Of a stretch of 44,630 nucleotides of DNA, positions 27,078 to 34,283 are shown piece by piece. This DNA is from a virus. Position numbers and translations under genes: made by a program. Location: positions 1 to 44,630 of the IMG/VR virus record IMGVR_UViG_3300023172_000054; one strand, written 5' to 3'. Under the pieces are notes generated by a model. The model was not told where the DNA came from, did not search any database, and saw nothing but the letters and a program-made list of their open reading frames with translations. Numbering within the stretch: the first letter of the stretch is position 1; the number at the start of each line of letters is the position of its first letter.

Positions 27078-28079
27078 ATGGCAGACGACAAAAATACATT
27101 CGTTGCTGACGACGGTATTTCAACTGTCCCTACACCTCAAGCCCCTGAGGGTGGTGAAGGTAACAGAAAGCCTAAAAAAGACGACAAGCCTAAAGAGCAT
27201 GACGTAAAAACTCCTGGTCAAGAAAAGGCCGGAGAAAAAGTTCCTACAGCTGAAGAAGTAGAAACAGAAGAAGTAGCAATCGCTGAAGATGCAGTTGAAG
27301 AAGAAACTGAAACTGTAGAAGAAGTTGTTGTAGCAGAATCTATTGCTTCTATCATCGATGGAGAAGAACTTTCTGAAGAATTCAAAAACAAAATCGAAGT
27401 TGTTTTTGAAGCAGCAGTAAACGAACAGGTCAAAACCCAAGTAGAAGCTATTCGTTCAGAGCTTGAAGAAAAGCTTGAAGTAGAATTAAGCGAGTCAATT
27501 GAAACTCGTATGAAAGATGTTGTTGAAAATGTAGACAAGTATCTTGATTACGTAGTTGGCGAGTGGATGGAAGAGAACAAGATCGCTGTAGAAGCTGGCA
27601 TTAAAGTAGAAATGGCAGAGTCTTTAATGAATGGTCTTAAAACTCTTTTCGCAGAACACAATGTTACTATTGACGACGAAACATTCGACGTAGTAGCTGA
27701 CTTGGAAACACAAGTTTCAGACTTAGAAGAGAAATCAAATGAACTCGTTAACGAGAACATTGAGCTTCAAAGAGCAATTTCTTCTATTAAAGCTGAAAGA
27801 GTTTTCGAAGAAATGACTGAAGGTCTTTCTGAAAATCAAAAAGAAAGATTTAAAGTACTTTCTGAAAAACTCGATGTTGAAGATTTAGAAGCTTATGCAG
27901 ATAATCTTCAAGTAATCAAAGAATCTTTCTTTAGCGAAGGCAAAGTTGCCGCACCTAAAGTAGAAGAAGTCGAAGAAGACGAAATTATTCTAGAAGAACA
28001 GGAAGTTAAAAAACCAGCTTCTGATTACGCTTCTATTAATGCTCTTGTTGAAGCACTCGACAGAAAAAAGAATAATTAA
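27078..28079 (+). CDS. 22: Major prohead scaffold, T4 gp22-like
   Basis: A 333-residue protein (T4: 269), very acidic, Glu/Val-rich and largely helical. It has coiled-coil-prone stretches (VADLETQVSDLEEKSNELVNENIELQRAISSIKAE), a typical T4-type scaffold. The Lys/Pro-rich N-terminal ~50 residues are disordered-looking. It lies between protease and major capsid genes with AAAGGAGAA upstream. Its composition explains the long antisense ORFs over this stretch, which are not genes. Confidence 0.93.
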   Translation: MADDKNTFVADDGISTVPTPQAPEGGEGNRKPKKDDKPKEHDVKTPGQEKAGEKVPTAEEVETEEVAIAEDAVEEETETVEEVVVAESIASIIDGEELSEEFKNKIEVVFEAAVNEQVKTQVEAIRSELEEKLEVELSESIETRMKDVVENVDKYLDYVVGEWMEENKIAVEAGIKVEMAESLMNGLKTLFAEHNVTIDDETFDVVADLETQVSDLEEKSNELVNENIELQRAISSIKAERVFEEMTEGLSENQKERFKVLSEKLDVEDLEAYADNLQVIKESFFSEGKVAAPKVEEVEEDEIILEEQEVKKPASDYASINALVEALDRKKNN

Positions 28080-28129
28080 TAAATTGGTTTTTTTTAATAA
28101 TAAACGTTAATTAAATAAAGGAGACAAAA

Positions 28130-29452
28130 ATGTCTAATTATCAAGCCTTAGTGGAAAAGTGGACTCCAATTTTGGATCACGAATCTTTTTCACCAATTAA
28201 CGATCAACATAGAAAAGCCGTAACTGCGACTATTCTTGAAAACACTGAAAGAGCACTTGCTGAAACAGGTGACTTGTCTGCAAACATGACAAGTCTTCTT
28301 TCTGAAGCACCAGCTAACGACGCTGGTACAGGTGGTTTCTCTGCAAGTGTATCTCCAGGAAATGCAGCAGCTGGTCCAACAGCTGGTTACGACCCTATTT
28401 TGATCTCATTAGTAAGAAGAGCTATTCCTAACCTTATCGCTTACGATATCTGTGGTGTTCAGCCTATGACTGGTCCTACAGGTCTTATCTTCGCGATGAG
28501 AGCTAAGTATGGTTCACAAGGTGGCGCTGAAGCTATGTACAACGAAGCTGATACAGACTTCTCAGGTACAGGAGCTCACGCTAACACATTACCAAATGCT
28601 AATACTCAGTTAATTACAACTGGTACTGGTATGACTACTGCAGCTGCAGAAGCTCTAGGTGATGGTCAAGGTACAAACTTTGCTGAAATGGCATTCTCAA
28701 TTGAGAAAGTTACAGTATCAGCGAAAACACGTGCTTTGAAAGCTGAATACACAACTGAACTTGCTCAAGACTTAAGAGCAGTTCATGGCTTAGACGCTGA
28801 AACAGAACTTGCTAACATTCTTCAGTCTGAAATCTTAACAGAAATCAACAGAGAAGTTGTTAGAACAATCTATAGCACAGCGTTTCCAGGTGCAACAGGA
28901 ACAGCAGTTCCAGGTACTTTCGACTTAGACGTTGATGCTAACGGCAGATGGTCAGTTGAGAAGTTCAAAGGACTTATGTTCCAGATTGAACAAGAAGCTA
29001 ACGCTATTGCAAAAGGAACACGTAGAGGGAAAGGTAACATCGTTATTTGTTCTTCAGACGTAGCTTCTGCATTGCAAATGGCTGGTGTATTGGATTACGC
29101 TCCTGCTCTTAACAGCAACTCTTTAGAAGTTGATGATACTGGTAATACTTTTGCTGGTGTTCTTAACGGACGTTTCAGAGTGTATGTTGATCCATTCGCA
29201 GGCGCAAACTACTTAGTAGTTGGGTACAAAGGTTCATCTGCTTTTGACGCAGGTTTATTCTATTGCCCATACGTTCCATTACAAATGGTTAGAGCAGTTG
29301 GTGAGAATAGCTTCCAGCCAAAAATCGGGTTCAAAACTCGTTATGGCATGGTTGCTAATCCATTTGCTCATGGTACAGCTCAAGGTCTTGGTGCTCTTAC
29401 TGCAGACCTTAACCAGTACTACAGAAAAGTTATTGTTTCTAACTTATTCTAA
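28130..29452 (+). CDS. 23: Major capsid protein, T4 gp23-like
   Basis: A 440-residue protein (T4: 521). The sequence around SLVRRAIPNLIAYDICGVQPMTGPTGLIFAMRAKYG is a signature of T4-type capsids. EKVTVSAKTRALKAEYTTELAQDLRAVHGLDAE and the C-terminal FKTRYGMVANPF are also conserved. It has the HK97 fold. The N-terminal ~70 residues are a likely gp21-cleaved peptide (SLLSEA at about 56-61). It is the last gene of the structural run and is followed by a strong terminator. Confidence 0.97.
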   Translation: MSNYQALVEKWTPILDHESFSPINDQHRKAVTATILENTERALAETGDLSANMTSLLSEAPANDAGTGGFSASVSPGNAAAGPTAGYDPILISLVRRAIPNLIAYDICGVQPMTGPTGLIFAMRAKYGSQGGAEAMYNEADTDFSGTGAHANTLPNANTQLITTGTGMTTAAAEALGDGQGTNFAEMAFSIEKVTVSAKTRALKAEYTTELAQDLRAVHGLDAETELANILQSEILTEINREVVRTIYSTAFPGATGTAVPGTFDLDVDANGRWSVEKFKGLMFQIEQEANAIAKGTRRGKGNIVICSSDVASALQMAGVLDYAPALNSNSLEVDDTGNTFAGVLNGRFRVYVDPFAGANYLVVGYKGSSAFDAGLFYCPYVPLQMVRAVGENSFQPKIGFKTRYGMVANPFAHGTAQGLGALTADLNQYYRKVIVSNLF

Positions 29453-29506
29453 GCTTAGAAAAAACTTTTCATCAATAAGAAGAGTAGGGTTCACCTACCA
29501 ATCTTT

Positions 29507-29535
29507 AAAGGGATCCTTTCAGGGTCCCTTTTTTT
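29507..29535 (+). terminator. Intrinsic terminator after gp23
   Basis: AAAGGGATCC and GGGTCCCTTT form a 10-base stem (one G.T pair) with a 5-base loop, followed by a run of T. It ends the late structural transcript. It abuts the 3' end of the convergent minus-strand gene. Confidence 0.88.
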
Positions 29536-29764
29536 ATTTGGGGTGTTTATCAAAGTATGATCGAATCAGAAAGATTCTTGTGTAAGCAACAATAGTCATC
29601 ACGCAAGTAACCATTGTTCCTAATAATAAAGGATCATTAATACCAACCTTTTCAATAAAAATATACAACAAAGATAAGTTAAGTGGATAATTGACTAACA
29701 ATCCAGTCCCAACTTGTGTTCCTGTTTCTCTGTGTATTCTTTTGGTTCTTTCGCTTATATTCAT
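29534..29764 (-). CDS. Small membrane protein, DUF7220-like
   Basis: A 76-residue protein. The ATG at 29764 is chosen because the longer frame would start inside the tRNA gene. It has two hydrophobic segments (about residues 18-40 and 43-64) and ends TRIFLIRSYFDKHPK. The overall pattern recalls small phage proteins of the DUF7220 type, with a terminal arginine-rich RxxxFxR tail. It lies 13 bases downstream of tRNA-Glu on the same strand, so it probably shares its transcript. Its ribosome-binding site is weak. Confidence 0.6.
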   Translation of the reverse strand: MNISERTKRIHRETGTQVGTGLLVNYPLNLSLLYIFIEKVGINDPLLLGTMVTCVMTIVAYTRIFLIRSYFDKHPK

Positions 29765-29777
29765 AATATTATTCAGT

Positions 29778-29852
29778 TGGCAGCCCGTAGGAGAATCGAA
29801 CTCCTGTTGCATGGATGAAAACCATGTGTCCTAACCACTAGACGAACGGGCC
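29778..29852 (-). tRNA. tRNA-Glu (TTC anticodon)
   Basis: Read on the minus strand it folds as a full cloverleaf. Acceptor GGCCCGT pairs with ACGGGCT (G.T at the end). The D arm is GTCT...GGAC. The anticodon stem CATGG/CCATG encloses TTTTCAT (anticodon TTC). The T arm AGGAG-TTCGATT-CTCCT follows, then discriminator G and an encoded CCA. GAA-rich phage genes would benefit from it. Its 5' end is 7 bases after an intrinsic terminator. Confidence 0.95.
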
Positions 29853-29858
29853 ATACAT

Positions 29859-29912
29859 AAAAAAACGGCGGACCTTCCATATACACCAATCAAAGGTATG
29901 TAAAGATCCGCC
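29859..29912 (-). terminator. Intrinsic terminator on minus strand just before tRNA-Glu
   Basis: On the minus strand GGCGGATC pairs with GGTCCGCC (one T.G), and the stem continues imperfectly to a loop near TTTGATT. It is followed by G and seven T (29865-29859). This is a standard Rho-independent terminator shape. It would end the RNA begun at the promoter at 30251-30279. Confidence 0.75.
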
Positions 29913-30106
29913 TAAGTATTGAACTCCGCAGTCACAATCGTCATTTGTTCTTTGCGCTTTTCTAAAAGCCTAAGTGACTAACTTAGTGTTTCAAATTACC
30001 TAAAAATTGGGGCGGTGGATTTTGTTAACGTAATTCGTTAATTAGTGTAGAATTGTTAATCATAGTCCTGCCGCTACCCCGAGCTAGAAGCCCCTATTAT
30101 TATAAC
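29913..30106 (-). ncRNA. Candidate structured non-coding RNA / long 3' UTR
   Basis: There is no convincing ORF in 194 bases between a 40-codon gene and a terminator, but several perfect inverted repeats: GCTTTT/AAAAGC (29956-29969), CTAAGT/ACTTAG (29970-29986), TTAACG/CGTTAA (30025-30041), plus an outer interrupted pairing of 30010-30019 with 30066-30079. The density of hairpins suggests a folded RNA. No known RNA family is recognised. Together with the tRNA and terminator it fills the gene-poor stretch 29765-30106. Confidence 0.4.
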
Positions 30107-30229
30107 TTATAGTGGAATGAAAACTCTTTCGATTAATCTCAATCCACCAGATTGCAATAAGTGAGAATCACTCTCAGGAATGATTTTCATTATGCTATCT
30201 GAGATTTGTTCAACGATGAAATAATACAT
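30107..30229 (-). CDS. 40-residue hypothetical protein
   Basis: A short ORF starting about 20 bases downstream of a consensus promoter, with GGAGAAAG 0-8 bases upstream of the ATG. The product is amphipathic (starts MYYFIVEQISDSIMK, ends RLIERVFIPL), without clear membrane segment. Good promoter and ribosome-binding placement argue for a real early mini-gene. Function is unknown. Confidence 0.55.
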   Translation of the reverse strand: MYYFIVEQISDSIMKIIPESDSHLLQSGGLRLIERVFIPL

Positions 30230-30250
30230 CTTTCTCCATAATAAAAATAT

Positions 30251-30279
30251 ATTATAACACAGTTTCACGCAAATGTCAA
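30251..30279 (-). promoter_or_regulatory. Early-type sigma70 promoter, minus strand (family copy 1)
   Basis: On the minus strand TTGACA (30279-30274), 17-base spacer, TATAAT (30256-30251), with an A-rich upstream stretch containing GTG/GAAAAA-type tracts. It shares TTGACATTTGC with the other minus-strand promoters at 33277, 33613, 34062 and 44162. Confidence 0.85.
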
Positions 30280-30302
30280 CCATTTTTGTGAAAAAAGTTT
30301 AA

Positions 30303-30515
30303 TTATTTTTCGTTAACAAATTCATTAAGTTGTTTTGCAACCTGAATTACATCAGCTGGACTTACCTGACGTAACGGTAAATCTTTCTTGTTTTCAGGGT
30401 GGTTTTGATTCCATTCAAAGATAGTTTGATACTCTCTATCAATGTTGGACATAAGAAGTCCCTCTGCTTGGGACAATAGATTTGCTCTGATTTCAAAGCC
30501 TGTTTTATTAGACAT
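30303..30515 (-). CDS. Conserved small T4-like phage protein
   Basis: A 70-residue soluble protein with AGGAGAAA upstream. It begins SNKTGFEIRANLLSQAEGLL and ends VIQVAKQLNEFVNEK, predicted helical. I recall similar small proteins with the NKTGxEIRxxLL start in cyano- and other T4-like phages, of unknown function. It lies in the early-type minus-strand cluster. Confidence 0.75.
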   Translation of the reverse strand: MSNKTGFEIRANLLSQAEGLLMSNIDREYQTIFEWNQNHPENKKDLPLRQVSPADVIQVAKQLNEFVNEK

Positions 30516-30559
30516 AATATTTCTCCTGTGTGTAATGTCTGTGTGTAAAAAGGATTAGT

Positions 30560-31261
30560 TTAATTATACCAATCCAACCATATTTTGCCTATAACGTTAA
30601 TTAAGGCAAAAGTGCTTAAAAAGATTCCAATAATATTCATTATTTCCAATCTTTTCATAGCACTAAAAATTCGTCTGTCTGTTCCAATGCGATCTAAAAT
30701 ACTAATTTGGTGCAATTGAGGAACACCAATTCCATCTATTTTTTCTTGATACATAAACCCATGTTTACCATATTCGAAGCTCGCCATTAGTTTACTTCCT
30801 AAGTTTTCTGCTTTAGCAACAATTCCTTGTCTATTATTTGGAAGTTTATGAGCAATAGATAAATCAATAAGCATTGGAATATCTGTATCTGTAATAACTA
30901 CAATATGTGTTGAAACAGCTTGATGAGAGTTTTTAGTCCATACTGTATTATGACCAATCATTTCAGCTTTTTGAGATTCTTGGTCAAATATACTAAGCTT
31001 TACTTCTTCAAGATGGCATTTAATTCCAATCTGATTCAGATAATTAAAAATAATATCTGATACGCTAATACAATATCCTTCACCCATTTTAGTAATTCCA
31101 CTTTCAATAAGTGATGCTAAGACTTTACTCAATTTAATAAAATCTTTATCTTCTTTAATCTCAGGGTGTGGTATAATCAGATGATCTATGGCTTTTTTAT
31201 CTGCAGAATAATCTGATTTAAAGTTTGATTGGTAGCGTATCTGTGGGCCAAAAAATGACAT
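30560..31261 (-). CDS. Hypothetical protein with possible papain/transglutaminase-like Cys-His-Asp triad and C-terminal anchor
   Basis: A 233-residue protein with AGGAGAGA upstream. GEGYCISVSDIIFNYLNQIGI (Cys64), then STHIVVITD (His119), then PMLIDLSIAH (Asp133) reproduce the order and spacing of transglutaminase-like cysteine folds: Cys at the start of a helix, His and Asp on successive strands. Residues about 207-228 form a hydrophobic segment, probably a C-terminal membrane anchor. If so, the bulk is cytoplasmic or periplasmic depending on orientation. No signal peptide is present. The enzyme call is inference; a catalytically inactive relative is possible. Confidence 0.6.
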   Translation of the reverse strand: MSFFGPQIRYQSNFKSDYSADKKAIDHLIIPHPEIKEDKDFIKLSKVLASLIESGITKMGEGYCISVSDIIFNYLNQIGIKCHLEEVKLSIFDQESQKAEMIGHNTVWTKNSHQAVSTHIVVITDTDIPMLIDLSIAHKLPNNRQGIVAKAENLGSKLMASFEYGKHGFMYQEKIDGIGVPQLHQISILDRIGTDRRIFSAMKRLEIMNIIGIFLSTFALINVIGKIWLDWYN

Positions 31262-31335
31262 ATAGTATCTCTCCTTTAATTATATACGGGGTTTCAAGGC
31301 TAGATACTAGTCTGATTAGCTCGTAATATTATTTA

Positions 31336-31482
31336 TTACAATCTTTCGATATTTACAACATACCCTTTTGCTACCATTCCATGATGGAAGCTTAATGCTG
31401 CTTTTAATGAGTCAAAGATATATTCAGCAACAAGTTTTGAATTATCAAGTGCTGTAACTTTAAATGCTCTATAATTCATCAT
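31336..31482 (-). CDS. 48-residue hypothetical protein
   Basis: The start is placed at the ATGATG that overlaps the end of the upstream gene (stop at 31469). A longer reading to 31533 would lie inside that gene. The product (MMNYRAFKVTALDNSK..., ...HHGMVAKGYVVNIERL) is a compact alpha/beta peptide with no recognised family. Coupled translation with its upstream neighbour is likely. Confidence 0.55.
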   Translation of the reverse strand: MMNYRAFKVTALDNSKLVAEYIFDSLKAALSFHHGMVAKGYVVNIERL

Positions 31483-31666
31483 ATTTAAGAATCTCTGTGT
31501 TTTCACCAGAACCTCGAGTTTTGAGATAACCATCTTTTATTAAGGTATCTATTACATTTTCGGTTATTTTTTTAGAATGTTCTAATGGTACTGGTTCGTT
31601 TTTTCCAAAATAATAACCTATTACAGTAAAGATGGTTGCGGTTACCCAAAACATCCAATAATCCAT
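31469..31666 (-). CDS. 65-residue single-pass membrane protein
   Basis: The ATG at 31666 is chosen because GGAG sits 7 bases upstream, inside the end of the preceding gene, and only one base separates the stop and start. The N-terminal MDYWMFWVTATIFTVIGYYFG is a membrane segment, followed by a soluble helical tail (SKKITENVIDTLIKDGYLKT). It is part of a tight run of small genes. Function is unknown. Confidence 0.65.
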   Translation of the reverse strand: MDYWMFWVTATIFTVIGYYFGKNEPVPLEHSKKITENVIDTLIKDGYLKTRGSGENTEILKYDEL

Positions 31667-31667
31667 G

Positions 31668-31916
31668 TTATTCTCCATGCCTTCGTAAGACTTTTTCGAT
31701 AATTTTTTGAGGAGCATCAAGTTCATAATCAACGAACTCTTCATCATCGTCATTTGCATCTTCAATAAAACCATATTCAATGGCCATTTCAAAGAGAACA
31801 TTAGAATCTAGTTTGTCTAATGTCTCTAAGCATACTCTTAGAAGATGATCTTTACCGATTAATCCTCTGTTAACGTCATCTAAAAGCTGTTCTACAAGCT
31901 CTTTCGAATTTGACAT
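31668..31916 (-). CDS. 82-residue acidic hypothetical protein
   Basis: AAGGAGAAAA precedes the ATG. It is helical and strongly acidic (ANDDDEEFVDYELDA), without membrane segment. First of three overlapping or adjacent small genes. Small acidic early phage proteins often bind host enzymes, but nothing in the sequence identifies a target. Confidence 0.7.
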   Translation of the reverse strand: MSNSKELVEQLLDDVNRGLIGKDHLLRVCLETLDKLDSNVLFEMAIEYGFIEDANDDDEEFVDYELDAPQKIIEKVLRRHGE

Positions 31917-31955
31917 GTGTTTTCTCCTTATTGGTTATAGTATTAATTATAAAAA

Positions 31956-32522
31956 TTATATACTCGTACCTTGGTATCCTTCCCACCAATCTGGTGCAGG
32001 TCTACCCCATTCCCATTTTGCGAATGGTTTAGATGCATGATAATAATTTCTATAAGCTTTTACAGCATTTCCTTTTACTTTACATTCTGGGAAATGGTTC
32101 ATCGCCTGAGCGAATTCAGTTAATCCTATGTCTGGTATATTCTTTGGCGGTTTAGATAATAACATACCAAGCTTTAACCAGGTTGCGTGTGGTTTTCCAC
32201 GTCTATATTCAAATTCGTTAGCTAATCCACGAAAATGTTCGTAGTGCCATTCATAGTTTGTTTTACTTTCTTTTGTCCACGTTGTGCATGGGTGAAATTT
32301 ATGTACTGCTAAATAGTACATATCATCACGTTCATCACCAAATGAATAATATTGTTGCATTGTTTTACCAGACTTAGAAGGTCGTCTTTCAGGTGTACCA
32401 TCAAGGAGACGATGGACAGTTGACAACATTTGTGCAGACTCGATAATCATTTTAGGCACATGTCTATCACAGCACATTTGTGCTGCTGTAATAGGATTTT
32501 CGTCTAGTACAAAAATATTCAT
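31956..32522 (-). CDS. Conserved phage protein with Cys/His-rich N-terminal motif
   Basis: A 188-residue soluble protein. The N-terminus MNIFVLDENPITAAQMCCDRHVPKMIIESAQMLSTVHRLLDG belongs to a family I recall as widespread in T4-like and other phages (LDxxPxxAAxxxCDxHVxKMxxExxQxLxxxHR). The conserved Asp, Cys and His residues suggest metal binding or an enzyme, but I cannot name an activity. Trp/His-rich segments follow (HPCTTWTKESKTNYEWHYEHF). ATGA overlap with the upstream gene at 32519 shows coupling. Confidence 0.8.
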   Translation of the reverse strand: MNIFVLDENPITAAQMCCDRHVPKMIIESAQMLSTVHRLLDGTPERRPSKSGKTMQQYYSFGDERDDMYYLAVHKFHPCTTWTKESKTNYEWHYEHFRGLANEFEYRRGKPHATWLKLGMLLSKPPKNIPDIGLTEFAQAMNHFPECKVKGNAVKAYRNYYHASKPFAKWEWGRPAPDWWEGYQGTSI

Positions 32523-32737
32523 TCTTCGAGATTAGCTAAGTGTTCCTTTAATTCCGCAAGCTCTAAAGTAAGCCCACGGATTTTTTCTTTATCTTGATAG
32601 TATGCTTGTCCATCAGCATACGGTAAAAATTCATTTAGAGTTTCAAGTTTATTTTGCCTCCAAGCAATCGCTTCTTCGATAGACTTTCGAGATACAATTT
32701 CATCAGCATCGATTTTAGGCGAATATGTATGGATCAT
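32519..32737 (-). CDS. 72-residue coiled-coil hypothetical protein
   Basis: AGAGGAAA lies upstream of the ATG. The C-terminal half (KEKIRGLTLELAELKEHLANLEE) is a clear coiled coil; the N-terminal half contains SIEEAIAWRQNKLETLNEFLPYADG. It overlaps the downstream gene by 4 bases. No family is recognised. Confidence 0.7.
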   Translation of the reverse strand: MIHTYSPKIDADEIVSRKSIEEAIAWRQNKLETLNEFLPYADGQAYYQDKEKIRGLTLELAELKEHLANLEE

Positions 32738-32751
32738 TATATGTTTCCTCT

Positions 32752-33246
32752 TTAAGCGGCTTTATTAAGATAGGTTGATAGTTCATCAGAAGATAGAATC
32801 AATCCATCTTCCATAGTGAAAGAACAAGAGTAACCCTTTCTCTCTTGTCCTGGAAGCATAGACCAAGATTCAAACTTGGACTTAATCTCAGGCCTCATAT
32901 AACCAAATTCATCATTAATGTATTTCTTACTGGCAATGAGACCAAAAGAAGTTGGAGTTATCATGATTGGAGTTTCCCACTCCTGGAAGTGGTCTTCCAT
33001 TTTGAAATCACATTCATCGAACAACTCCATAGAAAGGATATACTCCTTTGAAGCATCGTTAGCATAACACACATGATCTTCTAGCATTTGCCAGAAATCT
33101 TTTGATTGCGCCTGTTCTAGGTTACAATCAACCACATACCCAGAACCACCCTTGAACTTCCAATAAGCATCAGGACCAGTACCTAAAGTACCGTCCTCAT
33201 TCCAAGCGTAGTTTTCGCAGTATTGAGTTTGAATAACGATTTTCAT
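32752..33246 (-). CDS. Conserved phage hypothetical protein, 164 residues
   Basis: It opens MKIVIQTQYCENYAWNEDG and has YWKFKGGSGYVV, a pattern I recall from hypothetical proteins of many large phages. It is soluble, with several cysteines but no metal motif. It has its own consensus promoter (33277-33305) and AAAGGTGAT site, so it begins a transcript that includes the next downstream genes. Confidence 0.8.
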   Translation of the reverse strand: MKIVIQTQYCENYAWNEDGTLGTGPDAYWKFKGGSGYVVDCNLEQAQSKDFWQMLEDHVCYANDASKEYILSMELFDECDFKMEDHFQEWETPIMITPTSFGLIASKKYINDEFGYMRPEIKSKFESWSMLPGQERKGYSCSFTMEDGLILSSDELSTYLNKAA

Positions 33247-33276
33247 AATATATCACCTTTCTCCATTGAGGTTAAC

Positions 33277-33305
33277 ATTATACTACAGTCTCGAGTAAAT
33301 GTCAA
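33277..33305 (-). promoter_or_regulatory. Early-type sigma70 promoter, minus strand (family copy 2)
   Basis: TTGACA (33305-33300), 17 bases, TATAAT (33282-33277) on the minus strand, with A-tracts upstream (two long A runs separated by GT). It shares TTGACATTT with the other copies but has a diverged spacer. Confidence 0.85.
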
Positions 33306-33321
33306 CCTTTTTTTACTTTTT

Positions 33322-33579
33322 TTATGCGGCTTCTTTGGGGGCAAACAACTTCGCCATACCTTCGTAAACTACATTATAAGCATTGACTTCATAACACCAA
33401 CCACCGAAGAACTCATCATCGTCTTGCTCTTCACCTGGTAAGTTTACATAATCTGACCAAAGTTGGTCCATTTTCTTCATGCCAGTCAACAAGTCACCAC
33501 CACCAAACCTTGTGATGCAGTCAGCTGCAACGTTGAAGTCCAGGTTGTCTTCTTGATAAAAATGAGGGATTCTAAACAT
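33322..33579 (-). CDS. 85-residue hypothetical phage protein
   Basis: AAGGAAAAAAG precedes the ATG. It is soluble and acidic in the centre (EEQDDDEFFGGW). It is preceded by its own promoter (33613-33641), making this a one-gene early unit. Its 3' end runs into the A-tract region of the next promoter. No family is recognised. Confidence 0.7.
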   Translation of the reverse strand: MFRIPHFYQEDNLDFNVAADCITRFGGGDLLTGMKKMDQLWSDYVNLPGEEQDDDEFFGGWCYEVNAYNVVYEGMAKLFAPKEAA

Positions 33580-33612
33580 ATTCTTTTTTCCTTTTTCCTA
33601 ATTTATGTTACC

Positions 33613-33641
33613 ATTATACATCATCTCAAAGCAAATGTCAA
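33613..33641 (-). promoter_or_regulatory. Early-type sigma70 promoter, minus strand (family copy 3)
   Basis: TTGACA (33641-33636), 17 bases, TATAAT (33618-33613). The spacer and the leader down to TTAGGAAAAAGG are nearly identical to the copies at 34062 and 44162. A-tracts lie upstream. Confidence 0.9.
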
Positions 33642-33676
33642 CTGTTTTTTGCAAAAAAGTTGCACTTTTTTCACTT

Positions 33677-34030
33677 TTAAAGTAAATCCATAGACTTAGC
33701 AGCTCGTTGGACATGCTTATCCATAAGAGCATCAGCTTTAGAAGAGATAGTATCCCAATCAGGATTATTGAAATTACGTCCACGAAGATGTTGCATTACA
33801 CCTGGGAAGAATTTTGAAACTTTACGAGTATCGTTATTACATCCACCATTGTTGAAGATGTCGTAGTATGCGTTGACAACTTGACGAAATGTGTCAAGAG
33901 GCTTATTGATTCCTGAAGTATCATCATCAGGTATGTTGTAACAAGGACCAGATACTGGAACCATGTTTTGCATTTTATCGGCGAGGTCTTGAAACTTTCC
34001 TGTTCCACCCCAGTAAGAATAATCAGCCAT
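33677..34030 (-). CDS. 117-residue hypothetical phage protein
   Basis: AAAAGGAG lies upstream of the ATG. It is a soluble protein with four short conserved-looking blocks: YSYWGGTGKFQDLADK, GPCYNIPDDD, NGGCNNDTRKVSKFFPGVMQHLRGR and KADALMDKHVQRAAKSMDLL. Its promoter at 34062 is the best copy of the repeated early promoter. First gene of the leftward early cluster, divergent from the curli-type operon. No family is recognised. Confidence 0.7.
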   Translation of the reverse strand: MADYSYWGGTGKFQDLADKMQNMVPVSGPCYNIPDDDTSGINKPLDTFRQVVNAYYDIFNNGGCNNDTRKVSKFFPGVMQHLRGRNFNNPDWDTISSKADALMDKHVQRAAKSMDLL

Positions 34031-34061
34031 AATTTAACTCCTTTTCCTAATTTATGTTACC

Positions 34062-34090
34062 ATTATACATCATCTCAAAGCAAATGTCAA
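34062..34090 (-). promoter_or_regulatory. Early-type sigma70 promoter, minus strand (family copy 4)
   Basis: TTGACA (34090-34085), 17 bases, TATAAT (34067-34062). Almost the same sequence, leader included, appears at 33613 and 44162. Directly upstream is a three-fold 10-base A-tract repeat. Confidence 0.9.
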
Positions 34091-34123
34091 CCCTTTTTTT
34101 CACTTTTTTTCACTTTTTTTCAC
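34091..34123 (-). repeat. Phased A-tracts upstream of promoter copy 4
   Basis: On the minus strand three consecutive 10-base units each contain seven A, separated by GTG or GGG. A-tracts in 10-base register bend DNA and can act as UP elements for RNA polymerase; that role is inferred. Confidence 0.7.
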
Positions 34124-34251
34124 AAAATTTACACCAGAAAGCCCCTGAAAAAAGTAAGTATATCTAAATGGTATAAGATTTCCGTGTAATCTGAGTGATC
34201 TGAGAGGCTCTGGTGGCATATATTAAATTGCTTTATTGTGTACAGTTATAT

Positions 34252-34259
34252 TATAAATA
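34252..34259 (+). promoter_or_regulatory. T4-type late promoter box before curli-type operon
   Basis: A perfect TATAAATA lies 50-57 bases before the first ATG of the ten-gene operon at 34309, in a divergent intergenic region. No sigma70 consensus is seen on this strand here, so late expression is expected. Confidence 0.7.
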
Positions 34260-34263
34260 GTAC

Positions 34264-34283
34264 GATACAGTTTTTATTGTATC
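34264..34283 (+). repeat. Inverted repeat in the operon leader
   Basis: GATACA and TGTATC are separated by 8 bases, just downstream of the late box and 26 bases before the start codon. It could form a leader hairpin or bind a regulator. The arms are short (6 bases), so it may be chance. Confidence 0.3.

Noticed and set aside
27120-27760. Long minus-strand ORFs over the scaffold gene
   Set aside because: They mirror the Glu/Lys-rich codon bias of gp22, have Ser/Thr/Phe-rich nonsense-like products and no ribosome-binding sites.
29534-29812. 92-residue reading of the small membrane protein
   Set aside because: Its first 16 codons lie partly within the tRNA-Glu gene; the ATG at 29764 avoids this.
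29778-29852. tRNA-Glu as a prophage attachment site
   Set aside because: No integrase and no duplicated tRNA 3' end are seen; a T4-like lytic phage does not need one.
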